DNA of 64,000 nt from Timema cristinae (Eukaryota; Arthropoda; Insecta; Phasmatodea; Timematidae). Below are positions 1-11,905 of the stretch, piece after piece (position 1 is the stretch's first letter; each line of letters opens with the position of its first letter). The translations under genes and the position numbers were made by a program. Where the stretch lies: positions 49,329,118 to 49,393,117 of the forward strand of contig JBCFYV010009882.1 in assembly GCA_039000515.1 (NCBI GenBank). The letters run 5' to 3'. Below the pieces are notes generated by a model. The model was not told where the DNA came from and ran no database searches. It saw only the letters and a list, made by a program, of their open reading frames with translations.

Positions 1-504
1 TTGATCTATTTGATCCATCCTCTCGCCTTTGATTGTCTAAAAATAGAACAGCAAGCAACATCTTCAGTAAAGTTAACGTATTGCCCTCCGTGTCGAATGT
101 GCTTGCCTTATTTACAGATTCCATTACTGTTGCACATTATATTTATCGTAAGATTCATAGTCAATATTCCCTAGTAAATTCGGTTCTTTTCTTTTGTTTA
201 TTGTTTGGTAATTCTTTCCAAGTGTTCTCTAACAAAACTCATCTTTTCTAATTTTCTCCATGTTATTCCGTATAGTTCGAGATAGTCCGAGGTTTCAGCA
301 ATCCGACTTACTCTGGGTCGCAACTACCTCAAATTAGCGAGACTACATATTGTATATATAATTATATAATGATTTATATTATATATAGCGAGTGTATAAA
401 TTATACATATTATACTAATATAAAGCAACATGGCTGACTCACCCACTGACATTAATGTTTACCCACTTCCAGATGAGATATAAACTTGAAATTTGTCATA
501 CTTA
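1..504. other. AT-rich non-coding stretch
   Basis: Nothing is recognised here. A TA-dominated low-complexity run lies at about 340-425. The short open frame over the first 250 bases has no family features and looks like chance. Confidence 0.6.
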
Positions 505-706
505 TATTATTATTATTATTAGCACCGCGTCTTACTACCCGTTCGGGTTATACGCACTTACGCTAACGTGTAATGGTAGGGTGATTGTGAGATGAAATGA
601 AGGACCTACAGTTTAACGTGTAATCCGAACCACGGTGGAGACCTGGCATTCCCCACATTCACAAGATGTCTTGTCAGAGGTGAAGGAAGGGTTTGGTAAG
701 CAGGTC
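505..706 (-). mobile_element. SINE-A copy, head missing
   Basis: Reading on the minus strand, the body and the common SINE tail are present and end in (TAA)n, seen as TTA repeats at 505-520. Homology stops at about 706, before the tRNA-like head, so the copy is 5' truncated and lacks the internal pol III promoter. It is close to the copies at 3541, 32753 and 63725. Confidence 0.88.
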
Positions 707-1125
707 ATACTTATAGCTTCTAAACTGTAACCGACGTGAAAATTCTAAAAAGTTTAAAAAAATTAACTTTTAACCCCCCAAAAAATTCAAAATAACGGAG
801 CAACTTTAAAGTCGGTGGACCCATCTTTGGAGGCCTCTTGTGGCGAAACGGTAAGACTTATCAAAAAACGGCTCTGGAATTACATTGGTTTACATACACT
901 TGCAAAGAAAACTCATGGAGGGTTTTGGGGTGGAGACCTCAACGAGCAAAGCGATTACATAACAAATAGGCCCAAGTGCCTCTCCTTAGGCCATTTTGAG
1001 CTAGTTTTTCAATCCTCTACCACTTCTCAAGGTTTGCTGTTTAATCCGGGAAAACTCTGTAGGATGTTATGTTTGCTTACCAAATTGTAGACATAGCCGT
1101 TGGTATTGTCTGGTCTGGTTTTCTA
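707..1125 (+). other. Unassigned stretch with a short open frame
   Basis: A 91-codon open frame lies at 815-1090. It shows no signal peptide, membrane segment or known motif, no convincing splice borders, and no second copy in the window. I regard it as non-coding or as a fragment of an unrecognised repeat. Confidence 0.3.
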
Positions 1126-1304
1126 GTGACATGGAGGTCAGATTTCTAATCTGGTTGGTTGTGCTAAGGCTTATTTACTAAAATTGCTCTCACTCTCCCA
1201 ACACTTTAATGGTGGTACACATCTTCTAAATTCTAATTCCTCATCCTTTTTCCATTAGTGTAATTATGTGGCGAGCCTAGATGGGTGGTAAGACATGGAG
1301 CACG
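1126..1304 (+). mobile_element. SINE-C remnant, 3' half
   Basis: The second half of SINE-C can still be followed: the block corresponding to CACTCTCCC, then TCCTCATCC, CCATTAGTGTAATTA and finally GGGTGGTAAGACATGG, the counterpart of the tail GGGTAGTAAGACGCGG. The head is not recognisable. It is one of the oldest copies here. Confidence 0.5.
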
Positions 1305-2409
1305 AGAAATATAAAAATATAAGAAGGTAGGTTGTAACATAGCCATGAATTTGACCGGTGTACATGATTAGGGTTTTAAAAGAATCTTCCACTTTTCCAG
1401 GCTGGATATCTCTCTGAGTTTTAAGTTTATCCTGACCATTGACACTCTTTACTATATATTCTAGATTTAGATGTATAAGAAGAAAAAAAACGGACATCCT
1501 CGGCTAAAAGGAAAAGAATAAAGATGAAAGGAGTTGAGTGAATCATGAACAGGCAGGCAGGCAAGCAGTGGAAGGTGAAGGGAGAGAAAGGAAGGGGTTT
1601 GCAGCAGAAGGCGCTGAATAAATATTGGTTTCACAGCCCATTCCACTGATGAAGTTGGAGGGAGTGTCGGTGCAAGGTCCTACACAGACAAGATTGGAAA
1701 GGAGGAGGGGTAGGGTTAAGGGGTTGAACTCCTATGGGGGATAAAGGCGAAGGGTGTTTTAAAGTGGAAGTGTACCGCATACAGAAGCTAATATTCAACC
1801 GAAAACTTACACCAAGATCTTGTACTTTCCTGAGGAAAAGTGTGTTTGTTCATGTGTATTTCTTTATCTGTAGATGTTTCATTAGAAAAGTTTATTTTTA
1901 TTTTTTTATGAAACTGAAGAGGTAAGGAGGAGGAAATGAATGTTGTTGTTTTTTTTTATTTAAACATAAACATATGGAAATTTTTTCAATGTTTTCTCTT
2001 CCTTCTGTCTTTTTGAAGACCTGAAGTATGTTTAGAGAAGAACGAAAGGACCTGACCGCAAAGCGACGAAGATCATGCCTGCCCATTAAGAGACCAAAGA
2101 ACGACAGAAGGGACAGTATAAATACACTAGGTAAACTCTGTAGAAGGAACTTTGCGATGGAAATTTTTCTCACAAGCTATCACTTTTCAGACACGGTTTA
2201 AATTATGGCCTAATTATCTTCAACTATATAATTATTGAAACCTTAAAATGTATCAATTTATTCAAGCATTATTTAATTCAATGTATGAAACTAAAATAAA
2301 GACATATTGAAAGCTATCTATTAAATTGATGTATAATAAATAATTTAAGTATATGCGTTAAAAATTAAATGGTCAACCTACAAGACGTATGTCATTTGTT
2401 TCTAAATAT
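1305..2409. other. Non-coding stretch, purine-rich block, small basic ORF
   Basis: A purine-rich block lies at about 1510-1745. On the plus strand a 57-residue frame runs from ATG at 2028 to the stop at 2199-2201. It is rich in Arg and Lys (KRRRSCLPIKRPKNDRRDS in its middle) and follows a strong pyrimidine tract ending in AAG at 2020. All three frames entering from that AG hit an early stop, so an internal coding exon is unlikely. I do not recognise the peptide. Confidence 0.3.
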
Positions 2410-2510
2410 ATTGTATGGATGGTGACTGGGAGTTAAAGGTTCAAATCTCGGCCTGTTGTGCAAGGGATTGTTTTCCACATGTAATTTATCGGTGTAGTGT
2501 TCCTATATAT
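2410..2510 (+). repeat. Possible SINE fragment with a B-box-like site
   Basis: GGTTCAAATCTCGG at about 2439 matches a pol III B box as seen in the SINE heads, and a SINE-like TTTTCCAC follows. Neither a clear A box nor a tail is visible, so the family cannot be assigned. Confidence 0.3.
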
Positions 2511-3110
2511 ATTTCACTCTTAAGTGAGAGCAAAAATCTAAAACAACTATATTAGTCCCTAAAACCTGGATTGAGAAATAAATGTTTTAATATAACACAT
2601 TAAAATAGCACTAACCTGTTAAATGATTTGGAGATTTTCTATTCCTTTTATTGTTTGAAGAGGAGATAGATGATAGCTCTGAATAAATGTCTCACATTTG
2701 AGTCTAGACTAATATAATCGTGTTAGTTAAAGCACTCTTTTAAGGTCCAATTAACGTGTAAACTATCTAATTATACGATAAAGTTTAATTATAATCTATT
2801 TCTAAGTGTAGTTTTCTGCATTCTAGCTTGACAACAGTGATACATGGACCAGTTATTTATTTAAAGAAAATTAAATTACTGTGAGCAAAAAAGTTGTAAT
2901 TTAAAAAAGTATGTTATATGAGTTAACATATTCCAATTCTAATGAATAAATGATAAAATTGCATTAAGATTCAATGATTGTTGTGAGCTGTATTACATAT
3001 CTAAGTTAAACGTGGAGCGAAACAGTCTCCAAAAGATATAGGTGAAAATTATATTTTTATCATAATAACCAAATTAGAATAGTTTTCTAACTTGTCTTAC
3101 TACTTGCCAG
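2511..3110. other. AT-rich non-coding stretch
   Basis: I see no repeat, RNA gene or coding signal in this stretch. Confidence 0.55.
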
Positions 3111-3305
3111 GCATTTTAACTAGGCCATCGAGGCGGGGATGAAGAAAGTAGAATTTAGAAGAAAGGTCACTGTATTTGTGGTGAAGGAAGGTAAATCATA
3201 CTCAGAACATCCATCTGGGATTTGAGCCGTAACCTCTTTTCAACGACAAACCAAATTAAATGAGCGTGACATTCAGGCCGCATGCCCATCGATGTGGATA
3301 GGTAT
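3111..3305 (-). mobile_element. SINE-C remnant
   Basis: On the minus strand the tRNA-like start (ATCCACATCGATGGGCATGCGG...) and the B-box area survive. The body follows as GGAATTTAGA-like and GTGGAAAA-like words in strongly altered form. The conserved tail is not clear. An old copy. Confidence 0.5.
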
Positions 3306-3475
3306 GATAATACACCGGGGGCAGATTCAAATAAATTAAAAATCCTGATGATTTAAGTTTAATTAATTAGTATTGTATTACTAAGAATATATTAAAAGCT
3401 ACTCATTTAGGCAACATGCTCAAGTGCCAGTACTGCTCAAAGACAATTGAACTAATAAAAAATAATAAATTATTA

Positions 3476-3487
3476 TTATTATTAATG

Positions 3488-3531
<44 letters not shown>

Positions 3532-3822
3532 TTATTATTATTATCACCGCTTCTTACTACCCGTTCGGGTTGTACGCACTTTCACTAATGTGTAATGGTA
3601 GGGTAATTGTGAGATGAAATGTAGGACCTACAGTTTAACGTGGAATCCGAACCACGGTGGAGGCCTGGCATTCCACACATTCACAAGTTGTGATTAATAC
3701 ACGTCTTGTCAGAAGTGAAGGAAGAGTTTGGTAATCAGATAAATCTATGCCGGGACCGAGGATTGAACCCCAGACCCCAGCATAGAAGTCCGACACCTTA
3801 CCCCTAGACGACCAGGCTACCC
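3476..3822 (-). mobile_element. SINE-A, near full length with head
   Basis: A complete element on the minus strand: tRNA-like head ending at 3822 (A box TGGTCGTCTAGGGGTAAGG with a small insertion, B box GGTTCAATCC), body, common tail starting near 3545, and a long (TAA)n tail seen as TTA repeats at about 3489-3543. AAAAAATAAT-like runs on both sides may be a target-site duplication, but they are too simple in composition to be certain. Confidence 0.9.
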
Positions 3823-4723
3823 TAAAAAAAAATAATGATTTGATGAATGTTTAAGGAATTTCATCATATTATTGGTAGACTCTCTCTAAACGTATCAAAC
3901 AGTTTACCTGAGCTGATTGAATATTTAAGAGTATATGTGTCAAAACCACAAGTTTACACCCCTGACCCCTTCTATTGCTTTTGTTGTATAGAAATATAAT
4001 TTATGTATAATTCTTTTTACAAATAATCAATCATTTATACATAGTGCTATATTGTTGTCAAATTATTTTTATAAGTAGAATTAATAGCGTTACAGGAATT
4101 GAATTATTTTAACAACCTAACAATTATAATTATATATAAATTATTCAAAAGAATAATTGTGGGAGTGAAAAAAATTCTGAACAAAAACTTATAGACCAAT
4201 CTATTCCAAAGTTCATGAAACTATATTTAACTTTATACAATTATGCATTCTTTGTGAAATGATCAAATAACAAAACATTTTAAACACAAAAAATAAAATC
4301 TTTGATATGATTGGTTGTATATAACAGATCCAATGAAACTATTTGACTTAAGAAAACCCAAATATAACATTAAAATTTTTTTAAGAAATTACTTTTAAAA
4401 TTACGACCGGGATTTCCGTAAAAACTCTTCCGATAATGAACGAAGTGAATTCAAAATAGTATGATAGACCGCAAAGACTTTCTTTTTCACTTCCTTATTT
4501 ATAAATTGTGATAGGCCCCTACTTAATTAAATCTAGTAAGATTTGTGAAATGAAATAATATAAGTAACAGTGTTGCAGAAACATGGTGGGGGAAAACGTA
4601 ATCACATTTCATCAACGAGCATAAATAAAATAATATACACTTTTAGTTATACAAATAGAGAAATAGTTCAAATCTCTGTTCATCAAAGAGCATTACAATC
4701 AATTCCCGATTTTCGATACTTCA
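3823..4723. other. AT-rich non-coding stretch
   Basis: Nothing recognised. Very AT-rich, with short A and T runs and no open frame of interest. Confidence 0.55.
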
Positions 4724-4796
4724 ATTTATATATATATGTGTATATATATGTATATATATGTATATAAATGTATATATATGTATATATATACATGTC
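4724..4796. repeat. TATATG/TATATA simple repeat
   Basis: Alternating TA with periodic TATATATG and TATATAAATG units. It produces spurious YIYVYIYVY peptides in both adjacent frames. Confidence 0.9.
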
Positions 4797-4969
4797 GTGT
4801 CACACAATCATGTGACTTTTTCCCCTCTCAAGAAATCGTATGTTTCATGAACTACCCTACTGATTGGTCTCCCCTTGACCTAAATGTATATGTGAGTGTG
4901 TTTCGAGGTCATCGCCTATAAGATTAATTTCGTTCAAATGCAGTAATCAACCATATCAAGAAACTGTAA

Positions 4970-6790
4970 TGTTGGGGCTTCACTCGTTACTCGTTTCGTA
5001 TTGCATCTTTCTCGCTGCTCTCACTGCACATGCACTTAACCCCCCCTTGATGATCGCTTTGGCCTGTGCTGTTGCTGTGAGACGTGATTGGCTGACACCT
5101 GTTCTCCCCTTCCTATTTCCTTCTCAGTCTGGAAGTTGATTTAATATACCACTCCAGCATAATAAGATACAGAACTTGCAATAATTTACGACTGATTGGG
5201 TCTTTAACTGTACTTTCTCTACTGTAGCAGACAATATGAGTAGGCCCTGGACGGAAAGGAGTCCGGTGGAGTCAACGTAGGGGCTACCCGTAGGTAGAAT
5301 CCAGCCTCACCTGGATCACCATTACCACCATAGTCCATCGCTGGTGCATTAGACATGCACCGCCTGCCCTACCACTGGGGCTACAATAACGCTGCGCTGT
5401 CACAGCCGACTTCTACGTTTGAGTTCCGTTTAGTACGGACTGTTTGCAAGCCGGAATGGCTAATTGCCGTCTATGTATGGTTTGTACTGTTGCTAGTCGA
5501 GTTTTGTATCTTTTGCTATGTGATTCTAAAAGTATAGTGACGAGTAATGGGAAGGTTATTAAGCATCATCTCAACTAAATTGGGAGTCGTGAAGAGCTCG
5601 CTTCTTTCTAAGTCAATCCCCTGGTAAATTGATGTATATAATTAATGAACTAATTAGGCTGATATTACAAGAGTTGTCACAAGATTCAACTGGGGCATGA
5701 TAGCTCAATGAGCATATATAGTTTCTTACCGATATGTACTACTTGTGTTTTTTATTGTGCTAAGCGGCTTATTTGTAAGAATTTGAGTTATGTTAGAATT
5801 ATGTTTATATATACAGCCATCACTATGGCTATGTGACTAATTAACGTTAGATTGGTTGCTTGTCAATGTTGTTTGAATAGCCAAGAAGGGAACAACTTGA
5901 GTCACTAGTGGGGAGTGCTAGATGTGTTTTGATGACCTAGTGTAGTATCTTGGCCCTGGCTAAGTATCTAGTATTGTGTTATTATGGGATCTTGTATTTT
6001 ACTACTTATTATTGGCCCTGCCCTCGGGAAGCCTTTATATCGTTATTGCGAGTTTATTTGAAGCCGTGTAGACAGCCTCCTTATGTCATACTCTCATTGT
6101 ACTTGGACTTGTTGGGTATACCTTGTAGACAAGTTTTGTTCGTGAGTGTGGCCACTGTAGCTCTAGGCTATAGCTATTTTGCCCTATCTGGGGTTAATTA
6201 TCCCCGTATAAGAGGGAATAGGTTAGCGCCTCCTCGTTGTGACTATTATGTTAACTCACTCTTAAGTGCCATATATACAGCGTTTAATTGCTCAATTGCT
6301 AGATGCCTGAGTAGCTAGGCATCTTAAGAACCTGAGTGAGCACAAGCTGATGGGTTAATGGTAATGTTCTTTGAGGTACAAACATTAAATCGGGCGAGCT
6401 CTTTCTTGAGGAAGTTTAAGGGATTTCTTAAAATGTTTATAATTATTGACCCACCACTGTTCACTTTGATGCAGTTTGCGAATTGTAGGGATTGTCTTCT
6501 CGGGAGCTTTTAGGATCCTGGATATTAATCCCAAACAGTAATTTGCTTTAGTTAACCCCTATTTGGTTCATTTGCCTGTACTCACAAGGCTCATTATACT
6601 GGACGTTTTGTTTTCAGTTTATTATGTATTTATTTATCTACTTGTTGTGATACTACACTCTACAATCACATTATATTTATTACAGGAGACAACGGAAACA
6701 AATAAACTATCCTTAATGTCACATACTGTACTCTGTTATATGTATCATTAATAAAACAATGTATTATTTGTATTTCTTTCTTTATGTGTG
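4970..6790 (+). other. Candidate transcription unit of unknown nature
   Basis: This block is much less AT-rich than its surroundings, most clearly at 5220-5460. Upstream at about 5075 is an inverted CCAAT box (GATTGGCTGACA). A long pyrimidine tract then leads to TTCTCAGTCTGG at about 5122-5133, which could be a 3' splice site or an arthropod-type TCAGT initiator. The block ends with AATAAA at 6750-6755 and a GT-rich stretch from about 6784, the usual arrangement of a polyadenylation site. Open frames at 5355-5537 (60 aa) and 5950-6318 (122 aa, hydrophobic) resemble no family I know and are separated by many stops. A non-coding RNA, a long 3' UTR exon or part of an unknown element are all possible. 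Confidence 0.35.
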
Positions 6791-7806
6791 TGTTAGCTTC
6801 TCTAAACCTTTAGGGATGGTACAGATGCATTATCATAGATGGGGTGTTGAAAATATTCACTCGTTCTCGAAAAAACTGCTATTTCCAAATGTATAATTTC
6901 TCCGCAAGACCTGTCTGATAGCTAGCGTCACCTACGGTTTCCGTGATCCATCTGTTCTTGTTGGCGCGGATAAATACTTTTGTCTGTAGTGAAGCCACGC
7001 CATGCTTTTCACCCTCCCACCCACCATCCCACAATATAGGTTTTAGACTTACACTCGACAGGGCAAAGGGCCTTAAACGTAATAGTTCTAAGAAGATAGA
7101 GAACCAAGTTATCTGTAATGATTTATTTAGTTTAAATCCTTGGTTACTAGAGGCCGAAAGAGTTATGATAGTTTATTGGGGCCTAAATAATGGGCTTCTA
7201 TTTGAAGCTAGAAATCTAGGTAGATTATTCAAAGTAAAGGAAACGATTGTCTATGAAGTGAAATTTTTGTCTTTAATTTAATATAAATGGTGGTGAAGTC
7301 TGGCTATTTATTTGTTACAATTCACTACAACCGGGGCACATATGATTTGGAATACACGTTTTTATTTTATAATTTATATTTAATTACCTCATTCATTTTA
7401 TAAGAAATTGTTTGACAGGGCAGTGAAGTTGATATACTCATTTTAAAAAACACTGAAAAGAATTAAAGAAATTGGTCGATCGTCAACGAACCATAAAATC
7501 TTTGTTTTTTGTTAGTGATTGAGCAACCGCTAAGTTTAAAATATAAATATATAATATATTTTAATAATACTTATTATTGAAGTGAAACAATTTTCTGATA
7601 TTGTTTTTTTTACATCAATATAAATTATGAATAATTAAAGATTGCATTAAAATAAGTATTTCTAGTAACCGAATGATGATGCTCTATCAAATAATACGTT
7701 ATAAATTTTAAAAAATTATATCATATGGAAAATATTACTATATTATATTAATAAAATGAAATTACATGACAAAGATATAATATAAACCTTTATAATACTA
7801 TCCCTA
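6791..7806. other. Non-coding stretch
   Basis: It holds an open frame at 6943-7281 (112 codons) without recognisable motifs. From 7300 the sequence is very AT-rich with no features. Confidence 0.4.
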
Positions 7807-8010
7807 TCTCCGCGTCTTAATATCCGTTCGGGTTATACGCACTTACGCTAATGTGTAATGGTAGGGTGATTGTGAGATAAAATGGAGGACCTACAGCTTA
7901 ACGTGGAATCCGAACCACAGTGGAGGCCTGGCATTCCACACATTCACAAGTTGTTATTAATTCACGTCTTGTCAGAGGTGAAGGAAGGTTTGGTAATCAG
8001 ATAAATCTTA
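7807..8010 (-). mobile_element. SINE-A copy, head missing
   Basis: Tail, body and the GTGATTAATACACGTCTTG-type linker are present (here TTGTTATTAATTCACGTC). The copy stops at ATCAGATAAATCT, just before the tRNA-like head. There is no (TAA)n end, so the 3' end has also been eroded. Confidence 0.88.
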
Positions 8011-8215
8011 TAAACCTTTATACTTTTGGTTTTCATCTTTATATATCTACTATTTCTAACACACTTTAATAACTACTTCAATATATCAAATTTTAAAAAA
8101 AATCCTAAATAATTATTTTAATGATTCATTAAATGTAAATATTTTTTAAAAACTAATACACACTCTAATATCTTTTTTATGTTAAATGTGTTTCCATAAT
8201 AATGAATGTACAACA

Positions 8216-8469
8216 ACCCGGCTCGGTGGCGTAGTTTGCTAACGCGCTGGTTTCGTGTTGAGGTAGACTGCTGAGGACGGGGAGATCTAGGCTCAAATTT
8301 TGGTCGGGTGAACTGGAAGGGGGTTTTCCTAAATGAATTTCCACTCTCCCTCCACGCAAATGTGGGTTCACTTCCTCTAAATTCAATCTTCCCAATTCCT
8401 AACCGATTAGCGTAACTAGTAGTTAAGCGTATAAGCCGAACGGGCAGTAAGACACGATGTTAAGAAAAA
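8216..8469 (+). mobile_element. SINE-B, full length, with target-site duplication
   Basis: The head has A box TGGCGTAGTTTGCTAACGCG; its B box has decayed to GGCTCAAATTTTGG. Body and tail follow to GCAGTAAGACACGATG. The element is bracketed by GTACAACA at 8208-8215 and 8470-8477, an 8-bp duplication that fixes both ends. The tail is a short A-rich run rather than (TAA)n. Confidence 0.92.
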
Positions 8470-8565
8470 GTACAACACAGGTACAATATTTCACAAGCCA
8501 AAATAGAATCTATAAATTGGCAACGAAAAAAAGAACCTTTACCGCAATCCCAAACATAAATATAT

Positions 8566-8588
8566 TTATATATATATATATATATATT
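8566..8588. repeat. (TA)n microsatellite
   Basis: A pure TA run just downstream of the SINE-B copy. Confidence 0.9.
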
Positions 8589-9618
8589 CTAAATTGTAAA
8601 TTATTATATCCGCACAATAATGTGGACAGCAAAACACTGTACGTAAACTCCTTTAGCCCTCTTTTTTTTTAATGGAAACCCCATAGACTTTTTCAGCCAA
8701 ATCCAACGCACAACCTATAGTCTAGACCCTAACCCAAAAGGATTAATCGACAAACTAGCAGGTTGGTCCAAAGCTATTTCTCGTGCCACCTAGTTATTTT
8801 ATTATGTTTGTTTTTCATTCTCCTGAAATCATAATTTTTTGGGAGGGTCCCTTTAAAAACAAACAACAAAAAACACCTAACTACCCAAGGTGAAGCTTAC
8901 CAAGACCACTCGAGAGCGCCATACTATATAATTTCTTGAAACCTGATATTATGATGAAGCATAGTTTCGCAATGGGTTGGGTGCAAGAGAGAGAGGGGTG
9001 AATGATCGACAGAGAAAGGAGAAGAGAAAATGATAAAAGAAGAGATAGACAGGTGAAAAGAAAGAATTCTTAAGAGTAAAAATAGATAATGATTGAGATG
9101 GAAGATCAAGACGAGATTCCATGTAGTTAACACTGGGCTACAGAGTGTTTAGAAAATAGAGGCATTTATTTTTACTATCCAAACAAAAACCAGGAGGACG
9201 GTAATTGAAATGGGTCTGAATCGGATGAGATATTAAAAAATAAAATAGATACGTATTTTGAAACAATACATTTCTTTTACTGAATCGTATAAGATCAAAT
9301 TTGTTGAGTTGAACATAACATTTTCTAAGTCGTTCATTCAGAAGAGTTGCTTGGAAATTTTAGAAAATAGAGTGCACAAAACTTAAATATTATTTTTAAG
9401 AGCCGTTGGCAAAGTGTCTAGTGATACTTTATTTTTTATGTTAGATGTGTGTAGACACATGTGAAGCTTTATATGAAAATGATGGTTTGTATAACAATAT
9501 ATGCTCATGAAAGGCTGTTTGGAAAAATATACCATATTTGTTAAACACTGCTTCTAATATAACACTGCTATAAATTCCTATTATCTAATGCACAATTTCG
9601 ATTATTAACGTGATCACA
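8589..9618. other. Non-coding stretch
   Basis: A GA-rich block lies at about 8982-9070. The 69-codon minus-strand frame across it is only the complement of that purine run. Nothing else is recognised. Confidence 0.5.
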
Positions 9619-9630
9619 TATTAAGTATTT

Positions 9631-9880
9631 TTTTTAGCGCCGTGTCTTACTACCTGTTCAGGCTAAACGCAGATGTACTAATTAGACCAGTGAGTTAGGG
9701 ATGAGGAAAATGGAATTTAGAGGAATTGTAACAGCATTTGCGTGGAAGGGGACTGGAAAATCATTTTTAATAAACCACCATCAGTACATCCGACCGGGCC
9801 TTGAGCCCTGATCACCCTGTCATCGGCAGTCTAGTCTAACACGAGAGTGATGCCTTAGACCATGCGGCCACTGAAGCAGG
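9631..9880 (-). mobile_element. SINE-C, full length, probable target-site duplication
   Basis: From the minus-strand start (TACCTGCTTCAGTGGCCGCATGG) the A box, the TAGACTAGACTGCCGATGAC segment, a decayed B box and the body can be followed to the tail ending in GACACGGCGC and a T-run complement. TATTAAGTATTTT before and TATTAAATTATTTT after look like a diverged duplication. Confidence 0.85.
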
Positions 9881-9893
9881 TATTAAATTATTT

Positions 9894-11067
9894 TAATACA
9901 CGTAATATTTCAAATGATTGTATTCTATGAATGCTGTAACGTTCTAACTAAAATATCGATTGGTCATTGGAACTGTATTATATTTGAATGAACGGACAAA
10001 GCTCCTGTTTTAACTATGCCGTTTTTAATTTATTCTATCTGGCAATCGGGTTGTTTGCCGATTGCTGCCAAACCCGAAAAATCAATTTTAACTAGATTTA
10101 CCAAGAAAATATTTTGAACCTATACTAAAGGACATATGCGTATTTTTGTTTACATCTATTGTAAGACTGACGTCTTAAATCAAATGAACAATAGCTTTTA
10201 TTTATGAATATAATAAATTTACATTACTGTTTGGATATAGTCTTAATTTGTTTTCTGTCTAACTTGATCATTAAGAAAAATACTAACTTCAAATCCAAAT
10301 ATAAGTTATAAGAGATGTTTTAAACTTTAAATCAATCATAAGATAAATACTAATACTGTAGTAGCGATGGGGACATTGAAGGAAGCCAGGTCTACTGTTT
10401 ACAGAACTACTTCTTTGTAAAAATGAAAGTAAAATATTTTTTATATCGTAAATCTTTATTACACTTAGAACACTAATATTCAAATAATACATGACGTACT
10501 GACAATAGTTAAATGTTTAAATAACTATGTAAACGTGGAAAATGTATGTAAAACAATTTTATCTGCATTTAAAAAAATTGTTAAATATATTTAATCAGAT
10601 GAACATTAATTGCATTTGCAAAACATCTTCATAGTACTAAGTAAACGTGAATAAGATATAAAAATATATTTAAAATATATTTAAAAAATACTTATTTACC
10701 ATCTTATATTATATGACAATTGATTTTACTTACTAAATAAACTTCTTCATAAAGAATGGACTTTTTTTTAATAATGAGTGATGAACGTCTGTCAGATATT
10801 TACCAGTCACATTATATATGGCTTTCATCACCCTTAAGGCAGATAACCCCAAGATGTTACAATATGCTCCTACCCCCTCTTCTTAAATTTTATGAATCTC
10901 GTTATAAAAATAAAGATTTATTGATACAATCGCAAAATATTTTGATCTAAATTTCACCGAATTTTAATAACTGTATAGCTTTGTATTTTTTTTTAATTAT
11001 ATTATATTATTTTATTATAGGTACTAATATGCACTTTTTGGACCGAATGATTATATTAGCACTCGAG
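9894..11067. other. AT-rich non-coding stretch
   Basis: No repeat family or gene recognised. The only item of note is a small inverted repeat at about 10041-10077, GGCAATCGGGTTGTTTGCC. Confidence 0.5.
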
Positions 11068-11074
11068 AATTTTC

Positions 11075-11310
11075 TATGGGTGAGAGTGAAAGAGCCGACC
11101 AATTTTGCCGGTAAAGATATGTTTACATACTTTCAAGGGTTCTCTTACCTTCCACAAATTAGATGGGACCGGTGGCCCTACTTCCCCTCCAGAAGAAGTT
11201 GTGTTATGGATTTTTATCGCTCAAGGAAAACCCGTCAAACCCAGCTGGATTTGAACCCACTATTATAGGGTCTTGAAGCGAGCATTTTACCCCAAGACCA
11301 CCTATATTGA
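11075..11310 (-). mobile_element. SINE-D copy
   Basis: A tRNA-derived family separate from A-C. On the minus strand it starts GGTGGTCTTGGGGTAAAATG and has GGGTTCAAATCCAGC as B box. It then runs through TCCTTGAGCGATAAAAATCC and AACTTCTTCTGGAGGGG and ends with a TTGGTCGGCTCTTTCACTC block. Comparison with 11692-11905 and 53520-53710 defines the family. The common tail of A-C and (TAA)n are absent. Confidence 0.8.
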
Positions 11311-11315
11311 CTACA

Positions 11316-11691
11316 GATTTGTACACATTTAGAACGGCAAGAATACGGTAAAATATAAACTGAAGGGGTCTTGGGGACTTCTTCTGAGTACAACAAATTT
11401 GAATGAAGTTCATCATGTAGGTGAAAATTAATTAATTAAATTAATAATTTATCTTTGGGAACACAAAAGGGAACTCCCCTTGCTAAATTTATTTGTGATT
11501 AATAATTACATTAAAATTAGAATTTAGGTTAATACATTTGTTAAATTTTATTCATATATGGGCAGCAACACAAATATAGAAGCGTTCGCTTTTTATTTTA
11601 TCAGAGTCAAATGAATTAATATTTCAGAAACTACAAAATTCAGTACACATATGTTATTATTTATTTTAAACTTATCATTCAAGAATTAGAA
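11316..11691. other. Non-coding spacer between two SINE-D copies
   Basis: AT-rich, nothing recognised. It separates two SINE-D copies that face each other in opposite orientation. Confidence 0.5.
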
Positions 11692-11905
11692 GTTGACTTC
11701 GTTGTTCTTGGAGTAAAATGCTCGCCTCAGGACACGATGTTCATGGATTCAAATCCAGCCGGGTTCGACAAATTTTTCTTGAGCAATAAAATACGTATCA
11801 CGACTTCCTTTGGAGAGTAAGTAAAGCCGTCGATGGCACCTAGAGTAGTTATGTCAAAATCCCTTAGCCGGAAAAATTGGTTGGCTCTTTCACTCTCACT
11901 CATAT
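11692..11905 (+). mobile_element. SINE-D copy, opposite orientation to the one upstream
   Basis: It begins GTTGACTTCG and continues with GGAGTAAAATGCTCGCC, B box GGATTCAAATCCAGCCGGG, TTTTCTTGAGCAATAAAA and the end block TTGGCTCTTTCACTCTCAC. About 380 bp of spacer separates it from the inverted copy at 11075, so a transcript across both could fold back on itself. Confidence 0.82.

Noticed and set aside
815..1090. 91-codon open frame as a gene
   Set aside because: No motif, no splice signals, and unremarkable for the sequence.
5950..6318. 122-codon hydrophobic frame as a membrane protein gene
   Set aside because: Longest frame in the window but no clear helices in a family pattern and no coding context; kept only as part of the candidate transcription unit.
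4970..6960. Solo LTR or LTR retrotransposon end
   Set aside because: TGTTGGGGCTTCACTC at 4970 could be an LTR start, but I found no CA end with a matching flank duplication, no primer-binding site, no second LTR and no gag or pol frame.
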